DNA of 27,503 nucleotides from CAYVAP01 sp964343195 (GCA_964343195.1 CAYFIR010000094.1:1-27503), one strand, 5' to 3'. Positions 9,275-15,903 are shown, counted from the stretch's first letter. Numbers and translations: made by a program. Notes: generated by a model not told the origin, from the sequence alone.

Positions 9275-9489
9275 TCCTCATCAAAATTTTGCTGTCCCCT
9301 ATTTATATTCCCGCTGGAGCTGTTATATCGTGCTTCCATTTCCAAGACCTGTTCTTTGTTTAATTTTCGACCAGCATTTCTTCGTGCAGTAGGATGCATA
9401 AGATTTTTCTTTAAAGTCAATGGCCAAAGTTGCCGTTTTGGATGTCGTAACCCCGCCAAGTGTCCTAACTCATGAGGACCCGTTCGCTC
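9271..9489 (-). pseudogene. Truncated C-terminal metallopeptidase domain (polymorphic-toxin tip remnant)
   Basis: The minus-strand frame is open from 9489 down to the stop at 9271, and only the tail of a protein remains. It contains HELGHLAGLRHP, an intact HExxHxxGxxH zinc motif (first His codon at 9474-9472), then KNLMHP as the Met-turn, then a basic helix with LNKEQVLEMEARYN. This order, zinc motif to Met-turn to LNKEQ helix to stop, is as I recall it from C-terminal metallopeptidase tips of RHS-like polymorphic toxins in Bacteroidota. Everything upstream of the zinc motif is missing, and the frame is closed by a stop at 9490-9492. An ATG at 9459 would drop the catalytic HExxH, so no functional enzyme is expected. 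It overlaps the next gene by four bases. Confidence 0.7.
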
Positions 9490-9580
9490 TCAGGAAGAAC
9501 TTCTGGGCCTGCGCCTTATTTTGGGGAAATTGAATATGCCGGAAGAAGAATTTTGGCAGGTTTTAGAGCAGGTGAATTGA
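9476..9580 (+). pseudogene. C-terminal gene remnant of unknown family, plus strand
   Basis: The plus-strand frame is open for 34 codons from 9476 to the stop at 9578-9580, and translates to a protein-like segment ending ELLGLRLILGKLNMPEEEF then WQVLEQVN. The amphipathic, acidic-ended pattern looks like a real C-terminus rather than chance. No start codon precedes it. It begins in the same few bases (9476-9489) where the minus-strand metallopeptidase remnant breaks off, so this is a junction between two unrelated truncated genes. The lipoprotein gene at 9629 follows after 48 bases on the same strand. The family is not recognised. Confidence 0.45.
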
Positions 9581-9628
9581 GAAGATGAATAGAAAATACA
9601 AATTTTATAACCCCTAATACTTGACAAT

Positions 9629-10018
9629 ATGATTCACAGAGTAGTCATTGTTTTTTTTTCTTTACTTTTTTCGTGTTGTAGCAATTATGCCAAAATAGAG
9701 AAGATATGCAGTTCTTCATCAAGTGGATGTGTCTATTTTAAGCTAAAAACCAGGGGGTTGAATTATGAAAGAAGGGAGGTGTCAAACCAGAGGTTTGATA
9801 TGTTTCAAGACCCTTCTATTGGGAAAAGCTCTATCAGTCTTATCTCACCATTTCTTTATAAATTAGAATCAGATACCTTGCTACTATACGTTAATGATTA
9901 TCGTTTGGGGAATAGGATTTATCGTATGAATATACCCGTAAAAGTTATTGGCCTTTCGAATCCATCATATCATAATATACACAGTAAACGAGATTCGTTG
10001 GGATTGACATTGTGGTAA
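9629..10018 (+). CDS. Small lipoprotein, putative orphan immunity protein
   Basis: A 129-residue protein with a lipoprotein signal: basic start, hydrophobic residues 5-14, then LLFSCC with the lipidation Cys at 16 or 17. A serine run (SSSSSG) follows, then a beta-rich body. No family is recognised. It is A+T-rich and follows a cut-off C-terminal gene fragment (ends 9580). Its stop is 12 bases before island repeat copy 2. By position and type it matches the neighbouring small lipoproteins, so a periplasm-facing protective (immunity) role is possible but unproven. A stretch of Ts inside the signal coding region (9651-9671) is notable for possible length variation. Confidence 0.7.
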   Translation: MIHRVVIVFFSLLFSCCSNYAKIEKICSSSSSGCVYFKLKTRGLNYERREVSNQRFDMFQDPSIGKSSISLISPFLYKLESDTLLLYVNDYRLGNRIYRMNIPVKVIGLSNPSYHNIHSKRDSLGLTLW

Positions 10019-10030
10019 TAGACTTATCTC

Positions 10031-10347
10031 CCCGCTAGCGCTGGACTCCTGTCCAGTGTGCCTCTTTCTCGGTCTCTGACCGCTACCAGATAGGCAAAGC
10101 CCTCACAGCATACATTTCCTCCCGGCTACACCTTGGCCCAGTGCTTGGCTTGCCCCCTTCCATTGGCTAACTTTTGACACAAAGATCGGGCTCGAAACGG
10201 CAAGGGGCAAGATGCAGTTGGGCGAACGGAGACCGCTGGAGAGCAGAGGGCTTACCAGGAAGAGCGGTCGGAGACCGGGAAGGAGAGACACGAGACGGAG
10301 TCTCGCGCCAGCTTTGGTTTTGGGGGACAGTCCAGCGATAGCCTGGG
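10031..10347 (+). repeat. Island repeat, copy 2 (full length)
   Basis: A full copy of about 317 bp. Its ends form an imperfect terminal inverted repeat: GCTAGCGCTGGACT at 10034-10047 against AGTCCAGCGATAGC at 10329-10342 (13 of 14 pairs). Inside lies a second inverted repeat, best in copy 3 (TTCCCGGTCTCTGACCGCT with AGCGGTCGGAGACCGGGAA), plus the hairpins CTGGACTCCTGTCCAG and CGAGACGGAGTCTCG. It starts 12 bases after the stop of the lipoprotein gene at 9629. Confidence 0.92.
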
Positions 10348-10471
10348 TAATAATATAGTTGTTAACTATGATGCAACTGCTCCAAACGTCACGCGCGGTA
10401 ATATTGAACAACAAACTCAATCTATTGTGAAATTATTTTTGGATAGCCTCTTTAATAACAATTATGGCTAG
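10343..10471 (+). pseudogene. C-terminal gene remnant joined to island repeat copy 2
   Basis: Directly after the repeat a plus-strand frame reads as a protein-like tail: NNIVVNYDATAPNVTRGNIE, then QQTQSIVKLFLDSLFNNNYG and a stop at 10469-10471. The same frame is open backwards through the repeat to 10178, giving a 97-codon open stretch without an evident start. The tail is unlike the repeat in composition. It looks like the last 40 or so residues of a larger protein whose front part is gone. The following small lipoprotein gene begins right behind it (ATG at 10527, or an overlapping ATG at 10464). This is the same tail-then-lipoprotein order as at 9271 on the other strand, and suggests a second toxin-tip/immunity relic. 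The family is not recognised. Confidence 0.5.
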
Positions 10472-10526
10472 ATCAAGTATATTGTGGCTATTTGCTGCTT
10501 CGGTATTTGCTACATTGATAGCAATT

Positions 10527-10892
10527 ATGGTTCGTCTCGGTCGATTCTGGTTGCTAATTGCTTTTGTATTTTCATCATGTAACGAGGATGTCCAAGGGGT
10601 ATTAATAGAGGGCTATGTACAGCATGAAAGCAAACCTGTAGACAGTATCACTATTTACATTAGGAATTATTACTATGAAGGAGGGGATGGGGAAGGATTC
10701 ATGCCTGTTGAAACATATTCTGTTGAGACAGATAGTATTGGGTATTATTCTGTATTAATTGAGAGGAGTGCTTACGTTCAAGTCGATACAGTCCCTACAG
10801 GGTATTCTTCACTGTTTAAAGATATTTACGTGACCCGAAAAAAGAATCGGATTGATCTTCAATTTTCTCCTAGTGATAGTAGTAATCCTTGA
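10527..10892 (+). CDS. Small lipoprotein with carboxypeptidase-regulatory-like fold, putative immunity protein
   Basis: A 121-residue lipoprotein when started at ATG 10527: basic start, hydrophobic residues 7-15, lipobox-like FSSC with C18, then acidic NEDVQG. The body reads GYVQHESKPVDSITIYIRN, then ...VETDSIGYYSVLI... and ...KDIYVTRKKNRIDLQF. This resembles a single immunoglobulin-like carboxypeptidase-regulatory domain. An earlier in-frame ATG at 10464 would add 21 residues that form a second hydrophobic stretch and overlap the preceding remnant's stop, so 10527 is preferred. It is A+T-rich like the rest of the island. A protective or scaffold role at the periplasmic membrane face is inferred only from context. 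Confidence 0.68.
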   Translation: MVRLGRFWLLIAFVFSSCNEDVQGVLIEGYVQHESKPVDSITIYIRNYYYEGGDGEGFMPVETYSVETDSIGYYSVLIERSAYVQVDTVPTGYSSLFKDIYVTRKKNRIDLQFSPSDSSNP

Positions 10893-10998
10893 TTGGCACA
10901 TTAAGAGAAGCCCCCCCTAAGCCAAGCTAGCCCGACTGGTCAGTGAGATCGGTCGAGACAATGTGCTGGCTCGTGCGTAGTCCAGCCGGGCGTTTTGC
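10893..10998 (+). other. Spacer with a possible short coding remnant before repeat copy 3
   Basis: After a run of seven Cs there is a 19-codon open stretch (AKLARLVSEIGRDNVLARA, stop near 10980) that is helix-like and may be another cut-off C-terminus. The evidence is weak because of its length. It ends with GTCCAGC, which can pair with the start of repeat copy 3 (GCTGGAC), and a small GGGC/GCCC hairpin lies between them. Confidence 0.3.
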
Positions 10999-11288
10999 CC
11001 TCGCTAGCGCTGGACTCCTGTCCAGTGTGCCTCTTTCCCGGTCTCTGACCGCTACCCGATAGGCGAAGCCCTCACAGCATACATTTCTTCCCGGCTACAC
11101 CTTGGCCCAGTGCTTGGCTTGCCCCCTTCCATTGGCTAACTTTTGACACAAAGATCGGGCTCGAAACGGCAAGGGGCAAGATGCAGTTGGGCGAACGGAG
11201 ACCGCTGGAGAGCAGAGGGCTTACCAGGAAGAGCGGTCGGAGACCGGGAAGGACAGACACGAGACTGAGTCTCGCGCCAGCTTTGGGG
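10999..11288 (+). repeat. Island repeat, copy 3 (3' end missing)
   Basis: Nearly identical to copies 2 and 4 from CCTCGCTAGC to CCAGCTTTGGGG, then diverging into unique sequence at 11289. It therefore lacks the last roughly 30 bases, including the outer right inverted repeat. The inner inverted repeat is intact: TTCCCGGTCTCTGACCGCT (11035-11053) pairs with AGCGGTCGGAGACCGGGAA (11232-11250) at 18 of 19 positions. The frame that continues into a coding tail in copy 2 here ends after a few codons (ELTRMRQ, stop). Confidence 0.92.
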
Positions 11289-11359
11289 AACTAACGCGTA
11301 TGCGTCAATAAGCACTCAACTTTGACAATTCGTTTGAACCAGCTTAATCCTTAATATTT

Positions 11360-11899
11360 ATGAAGTCGGCTCTTCGTACGTTTGCCCTGATGTGTTACGG
11401 CCTATTATTAATTTTAGGAATCAGTTCCTGTTCAGTGGGCAAGGCTAAAAATGGGAAATCCAAGAGTGTGAATGAATCCCAACGTCGAGGAATATTTATA
11501 ACAGAGCTTGTGGTTAGTCCTTCAGTCCTGGCGTTTAATGATTCCGTAGTTGGAACAATAGAGACGGCATTTGTCGAGAGAGCATGGAAGTATCGTGGGG
11601 GGGCAAAGGATGATGCATACGTATCTGATCAAATGTATCAAATCGTTTTAAGGTTTGCAGATACCCTTAACCTTCTTGGAAACAATGTAATTGACTGGTG
11701 TATTTGGAGTAATCATGCGGATAGCAAGAAGGATATAGAGTTTACCCCGATAAATCGTCCCTTGAAGGCCTTCGTTGCCTATCTAGATTACGTGCCTACT
11801 GATACTCTGAGATTTAACTATCTTCGCTTTGGTGGCTTCGTTGATGGTAAAAGAGAGGTGGTAGAAGAAAGAGAACTATTTTTACTTTATCCTAAGTGA
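11360..11899 (+). CDS. Small lipoprotein of unknown family, putative orphan immunity protein
   Basis: A 179-residue lipoprotein: basic start, long hydrophobic stretch (7-21), lipobox GISSC with C24, then a basic linker KAKNGKSKS. The body is a mixed domain containing the segment FVERAWKYRGG and an aromatic C-terminal half (DWCIWSNH, FNYLRFGGF). No family is recognised. The ATG at 11360 starts the signal peptide. It sits alone between repeat copies 3 and 4, and repeat 4 begins 12 bases after its stop. It is A+T-richer than the core genes. Its position suggests the same kind of cassette cargo as the lipoproteins at 9629 and 10527, with no sequence similarity to them that can be seen by eye. Confidence 0.72.
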   Translation: MKSALRTFALMCYGLLLILGISSCSVGKAKNGKSKSVNESQRRGIFITELVVSPSVLAFNDSVVGTIETAFVERAWKYRGGAKDDAYVSDQMYQIVLRFADTLNLLGNNVIDWCIWSNHADSKKDIEFTPINRPLKAFVAYLDYVPTDTLRFNYLRFGGFVDGKREVVEERELFLLYPK

Positions 11900-11910
11900 T
11901 TTTCTGTCCC

Positions 11911-12229
11911 CCTCGCTAGCGCTGGACTCCTGTCCAGTGTGCCTCTTTCCCGGTCTCTGACCGCTACCCGATAGGCGAAGCCCTCACAGCATACATTTCT
12001 TCCCGGCTACACCTTGGCCCAGTGCTTGGCTTGCCCCCTTCCATTGGCTAACTTTTGACACAAAGATCGGGCTCGAAACGGCAAGGGGCAAGATGCAGTT
12101 GGGCGAACGGAGACCGCTGGGGAGCAGAGGGCTTACCAGAAAGAGCGGTCGGAGACCGGGAAGGACAGACACGAGACGGAGTCTCGCGCCAGCTTTGGTT
12201 TTGGGGTGATAGTCCGGCGATAGCCTGGG
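11911..12229 (+). repeat. Island repeat, copy 4 (full length)
   Basis: A full-length copy that ends AGTCCGGCGATAGCCTGGG. Compared with copy 2 it has a one-base indel and substitutions near the right end (GGGGTGATAGTCC against GGGGGACAGTCC). These would shift any reading frame crossing it, which argues against the repeat being coding. It begins 12 bases after the stop of the lipoprotein gene at 11360 and is followed at once by a GGTATGG-type palindrome, marking the end of the island. Confidence 0.92.
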
Positions 12230-12230
12230 G

Positions 12231-12307
12231 GATGAAGTATATGGGGATATGAAGGAAAAACGCTGCTTGAGGCCTTCATGCCTCCATACCTTCATTTCCT
12301 CCATACC
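12231..12307 (+). repeat. Palindromic GGTATGG/CCATACC intergenic repeat, copy 2
   Basis: Close relative of the element at 5924: the same purine-rich left arm (TATGGGGATATGAAGGAAAA), the same centre (CTGCTTGAGGCCTTCATGCC), and a right arm CCTTCATTTCCTCCATACC. It lies between island repeat 4 and the promoter region of the CHAT gene. Confidence 0.75.
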
Positions 12308-12355
12308 TCAAAAACAGGCGCCTCCCCACTTAAATTCCTCCTGGAACCCCATCAT

Positions 12356-12397
12356 ATAAACCACGCTTTGTAAATTGAATTTCAAAGCCTGGTTTAT
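12356..12397 (+). promoter_or_regulatory. Large inverted repeat abutting the CHAT gene start codon
   Basis: ATAAACCACGCTTTG (12356-12370) and CAAAGCCTGGTTTAT (12383-12397) are reverse complements at 14 of 15 positions, around a 12-nt A+T-rich centre (TAAATTGAATTT). The right arm ends on the base before the ATG at 12398. The centre holds TAAATTG, resembling a -7 box. It may be an operator for a dimeric repressor, or an mRNA hairpin that hides the start codon. Confidence 0.6.
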
Positions 12398-15300
12398 ATG
12401 AAGACATTCATAGGTGGAATCATGTGGTTTGGGTTGCTCTTTTTCCCTGTAATGCTATGGGGGCAACATGAAGCTACCCTTCGCAGTACGGCCGACAGTG
12501 CATATGCTGCGGGAGATTATTCCACCTCCCAAAGAGCATATTCCCGCCTGAAAAATGCTGCCACCAATCCCGATACCGCCAGGTTTTTCGCTTTGAGGGA
12601 AGCCCGCTCAGCGGTGCAAGGCGGAGCCTATGTCGAGGGAGAAGCACTCATTCGAGCGTTTTTTGCCCAGGAGCCAACAGCTCTGGAGCAGGCAGCCGCC
12701 TGTCAGGACCTGTCCCTGGCCTTTGCCCAGCAGGGCATGGTGGATTCTTCGCTGAAGTATGCCCAGCGCAACATTTCACTCCAGACAGAAGCCCCCCATC
12801 CGGACACGACGATTTGGGCCAAGGGCTACGATCTCATGGCGTTTCTCCATTTGCAAAAAGGGGAAGCCTCCAAAGCACGAGAGAGCATCGAGCGCGCCCA
12901 CAGTCTCCGCGAGGCGTTTTTTGATCCCACCGACCTGGAATTGGGGTACGGGGCCAATACGCTGTACATCGTCCTGGACGGATTGGGAGAAGCCCGGGCT
13001 GCAGAGCAGGCCGCACAACAGGCTTTTCGGATTCTGAATGCCCATTTGCCCAAAGGGCACCCCCATTTGGCCATAATCGCCAATAACCTGAGCGTCGCAC
13101 GAGCCGATCAGGGAGATCCCTATGCCGCGCGGGAGTATTTGCAACAGGCCATTGAGACCAACCGAGCCGGAAATCGTGATGACCTGCTCATGGAGAATTA
13201 CTTTAACCTTGCCTATCTGTATGTCAAGGTGGAAGATTGGGCCAATGCGGAAGTTAACAACCTCCGGGCACTGGCCATTGCGGATACCCTGTTGCCAACG
13301 ATCAATCTCCAGCGGTCCAACATGCTGGAAGGACTGGGAGCCACCTCCTTTGGCTCCGGAAGACTCGAAAAAGCCGACTCCCTGTTTCGCCTGACACTTG
13401 AAATGCGTCGACAGCTCCTACAGGCTCCGGATCTGTTGCTCGCCGAAACCTACTATGACCTGGCAATCGTAGCGGTACAGCAGGGAAAAAACCAGCAGGC
13501 TCGCCAGTATCTGTCAACTGCGGAATCCATGTATCAGCAGTTGGAAGAGCTAAATCCCAGTAAATGGGCAGACGTCAACTACGAATTTGCAGAACTGGAC
13601 TGGAAGGAGGACAAGCACGCCCAGGCATTCGACAAATGGAGGCAAACCCTGAGGGTTTACACCCAAACCCGTGGCCCGGACCACACCCATACCCTGGAAG
13701 TCATCGTCAGGATGATCGAAGCCTTTGAGGAACTCGGGGCTGAGGATAGCGTTGATCGTTACCTACGGGATGGCTGGTCCCGCATCGAATCAGATGCTCA
13801 GGGTGGAATTTACCCCTTCATTCCGCCAGTAATCGACCTGGCTCGGCTACAATTTCGCTGGGAGTTGGCCCGGGAGAATATGCCAGACTCCCGGACTTCG
13901 GACCGCGCTATGGCTCTGCTTCATTGGTTACCCGAATACCTGGCGCTATTTCCGCCCGGAGGTACTGGAGCCGACCTGGGCGCCAGGGTCCAGGAATTAT
14001 ACCGACTGATAGCGCTATTGAGCCATAAGGCTTTGCAGGCATCTCCGGGAAACAATTCCTGGGAAAACGCCCTGCTCATCGCACTGGAAGCTACGCGAGG
14101 GGCCAGGGTGCGCCAAACGCTACAACGGCGGCAGGCGATGGCTTATGCGGGGGTTCCAGACACAATCGTGGCAAAGGGAAACCGTTTGGTGGAACAATTG
14201 AGGTATTGGTACGGAAAAGAAACCAATGAGGAGCTCGATGAAGAAGAACGCAAATGGCAGGGTCAGGCCCTTCAGGAATGGGAATCCTACCTCACATTCC
14301 TCGAAAAGAAATACCCGGCGTATTTCAATGTACGCTTCCAGCAAAAGAGCCTCACGCTCACAGGCATTCAAAGCGACCTGCGGGACGAAGCCATTGTAGC
14401 CTACCTCCACCTCGACAGCGCATTTTTGATCGTTCGAATCAATGAATCAGGCCTCCACAGTGTCTATCAACCCCTTTCTGAAGACTGGTATGCATCATTT
14501 GCTGTCTTTGCTCAGGGCAACCAGACCGCCCAGCCAGGCAGGTTTTCCACCCGCGTGGCCCATCAGCTGTATGAACAGTTGTGGCTTCCTGTCGCCGCTG
14601 AACTTCCCCTGACCGTTCGGATTCTTCCAGATGGCCCACTCTATGGATTGAGCTTTGAAACCCTGCTTACCCAACCAGCCGAATCCAGCACGCCCTATCA
14701 GCAGCTTCCCTGGCTATTGCGGGATCATCAGCTCTACTACAGCCATAGCCTTATGAGGGACTATTCGTCCTCAACAAAGAGTTCCTACGACATTCTGGGG
14801 GTGGCTCCTGGGTTTTCCGCCGACTTAAAGCAATGGTACGAACGCCAGATTCCCGACCGTAATCAACTCGATTCGGTATTTCTCCATTGGATTTCCACCC
14901 CCTGGTCGATGGATTTTGTGCGGGACCTGGATGGGCATCGCTGGGGCCATGGACTTGTTGGAAAGGAAGCTACTGAAACTCAGGTACTCGAAGCAATTCA
15001 ACAGGCTGGCATCATCCACTTTGGCACCCATGCCAGGCTCCGCAACGAAGATCCCCTGCAGAGCTTTCTTGCACTCACCCCAGATCCCGAAGCATCAGAA
15101 GACGGCTACCTGCATGCCTTCGAGCTGTACCAGCAGCAGTGGGACGCCCAACTGGCGGTGCTGACTGCCTGCGAAACGGGCCTGGGGCCTTACCAGCCGG
15201 GTGAAGGACTGCTCTCGCTGGCACATGCCTTTCGCTACGCAGGCTGCCCAAGCGTAGTGCACAGCCTCTGGTCCATCGACGACCAGCAGACCCAGGTGTT

Positions 15301-15547
15301 GGTCGAACTTTTTTATGAAAAGCTCCGCGATGGGCTTCCCGCTGCAGCGGCATTGCAGCAGGCCAAGCTCCAATACCTTGAAGAACAGCCAGGCCAGCTT
15401 ACGGCTTCCTTCTACTGGGGGGGGCTCGTTCTCACCGGGCACAATTACAGCCAGGCTGCTCCCGACATCGCGTGGTGGCAATGGCTGGGGCTGGCGCTGA
15501 TGGCAGTTGGGGGAGTGAGCTGGTGGCTGCGCAAGAAGGTTTCCTGA
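12398..15547 (+). CDS. TPR-CHAT protein, exported and membrane-anchored caspase-like protease
   Basis: A 1049-residue protein. It has an N-terminal signal peptide (about 1-22, ending MLWGQ) and tandem tetratricopeptide repeats through roughly residues 30-450 (for example DLSLAFAQQGMVDSSLKYAQ and NLAYLYVKVEDWANAEVNN). A helical linker follows, then a CHAT caspase-like peptidase domain from about 660 to 1015. The catalytic pair is visible: H878 in HFGTHA and C925 in LTACETG, with the conserved LWSIDD downstream. A C-terminal membrane helix (about 1024-1041) is followed by RKKVS, which would place the protease domain outside the cytoplasm. TPR-CHAT proteins are common in Saprospiria; several CHAT proteases act in regulated proteolysis or defence, but the substrate here is unknown. 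A strong inverted repeat abuts the start. Confidence 0.9.
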   Translation: MKTFIGGIMWFGLLFFPVMLWGQHEATLRSTADSAYAAGDYSTSQRAYSRLKNAATNPDTARFFALREARSAVQGGAYVEGEALIRAFFAQEPTALEQAAACQDLSLAFAQQGMVDSSLKYAQRNISLQTEAPHPDTTIWAKGYDLMAFLHLQKGEASKARESIERAHSLREAFFDPTDLELGYGANTLYIVLDGLGEARAAEQAAQQAFRILNAHLPKGHPHLAIIANNLSVARADQGDPYAAREYLQQAIETNRAGNRDDLLMENYFNLAYLYVKVEDWANAEVNNLRALAIADTLLPTINLQRSNMLEGLGATSFGSGRLEKADSLFRLTLEMRRQLLQAPDLLLAETYYDLAIVAVQQGKNQQARQYLSTAESMYQQLEELNPSKWADVNYEFAELDWKEDKHAQAFDKWRQTLRVYTQTRGPDHTHTLEVIVRMIEAFEELGAEDSVDRYLRDGWSRIESDAQGGIYPFIPPVIDLARLQFRWELARENMPDSRTSDRAMALLHWLPEYLALFPPGGTGADLGARVQELYRLIALLSHKALQASPGNNSWENALLIALEATRGARVRQTLQRRQAMAYAGVPDTIVAKGNRLVEQLRYWYGKETNEELDEEERKWQGQALQEWESYLTFLEKKYPAYFNVRFQQKSLTLTGIQSDLRDEAIVAYLHLDSAFLIVRINESGLHSVYQPLSEDWYASFAVFAQGNQTAQPGRFSTRVAHQLYEQLWLPVAAELPLTVRILPDGPLYGLSFETLLTQPAESSTPYQQLPWLLRDHQLYYSHSLMRDYSSSTKSSYDILGVAPGFSADLKQWYERQIPDRNQLDSVFLHWISTPWSMDFVRDLDGHRWGHGLVGKEATETQVLEAIQQAGIIHFGTHARLRNEDPLQSFLALTPDPEASEDGYLHAFELYQQQWDAQLAVLTACETGLGPYQPGEGLLSLAHAFRYAGCPSVVHSLWSIDDQQTQVLVELFYEKLRDGLPAAAALQQAKLQYLEEQPGQLTASFYWGGLVLTGHNYSQAAPDIAWWQWLGLALMAVGGVSWWLRKKVS

Positions 15548-15640
15548 CCAATTTTCCGGGCCAGATATGGACTTTCTAACCTGGTCTTTCGATTTTCGTG
15601 GCTACAGATTAAGTAGGAGTCCAAAAATAACGATAAGAGA
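15548..15640 (+). other. Intergenic region after the CHAT gene
   Basis: No gene is seen. A weak hairpin (CCAGA ... CCTGG around 15563-15588) followed by TCTTTCGATTTT may end transcription of the CHAT gene, but the stem is short. The rest of the gap to 15920 is filled by two palindromic repeats, described separately. Confidence 0.35.
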
Positions 15641-15738
15641 GGTATAGAGGAAATGGAGGCGCTGCCCTGAGTGCAGCCGAAGGGTATGAAGGCCCTTAGG
15701 CAGCGATTTGCCTCCATATCCTCATATACTCCATACCT
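15641..15738 (+). repeat. Palindromic GGTATGG/CCATACC intergenic repeat, copy 3
   Basis: Left arm GGTATAGAGGAAATGGAGGC; right arm GCCTCCATATCCTCATATAC, ending CTCCATACCT. The arms are imperfect reverse complements. The centre differs from copies 1-2 and contains its own pairing GCTGCC/GGCAGC (CGCTGCC ... GGCAGCG). Confidence 0.65.
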
Positions 15739-15783
15739 ATATAGTTCTGTCCAACTACTGAAGCAAGCACACAGAAGAAAGGC

Positions 15784-15880
15784 GGTATCCGGTATAGGGA
15801 AATCAGGTATGAAGGGTATGGGGAACTGAAGGAAAAGAGGTCCTACATACCTTTATACCTCCATTTCCTTTATACCTTTT
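15784..15880 (+). repeat. Palindromic GGTATGG/CCATACC intergenic repeat, copy 4
   Basis: Left part GGTATAGGG ... GGTATGAAGGGTATGGGG; right part CATACCTTTATACCTCCATT, then TCCTTTATACC. It lies in tandem with copy 3 (45 bases apart) and just before the conserved TTTACATCTGTCCATCTG motif. Confidence 0.65.
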
Positions 15881-15885
15881 GCGAG

Positions 15886-15903
15886 TTTACATCTGTCCAT
15901 CTG
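15886..15903 (+). promoter_or_regulatory. Conserved motif TTTACATYTGTCCAYCTG, possible promoter, copy 2
   Basis: Second copy of the motif at 6057-6074. It includes TACATCTG, one mismatch from the -7 consensus TAnnTTTG. It ends 17 bases before the ATG at 15921, a sensible spacing for a short leader. No clear -33 box is visible. Confidence 0.35.

Noticed and set aside
10103..10420. Minus-strand open frame conserved in repeat copies 2, 3 and 4 (tail WKGASQALGQGVAG...CML)
   Set aside because: It is conserved because the DNA repeat is conserved. The frame's other end differs in each copy, copy 1 breaks it, and there is no consistent start. Treated as a shadow of the repeat.
10031..12229. Island repeats considered as integron attC sites
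   Set aside because: Placement after stop codons is similar, but the length (about 320 bp) and the lack of visible core-site (GTTRRRY) ends and of an integrase gene in the window do not fit a classical integron.
12055..12252. 65-codon plus-strand frame inside repeat copy 4
   Set aside because: It lies within the repeat, is not in the frame open in copy 2, and ends in the palindromic repeat; no support as a gene.
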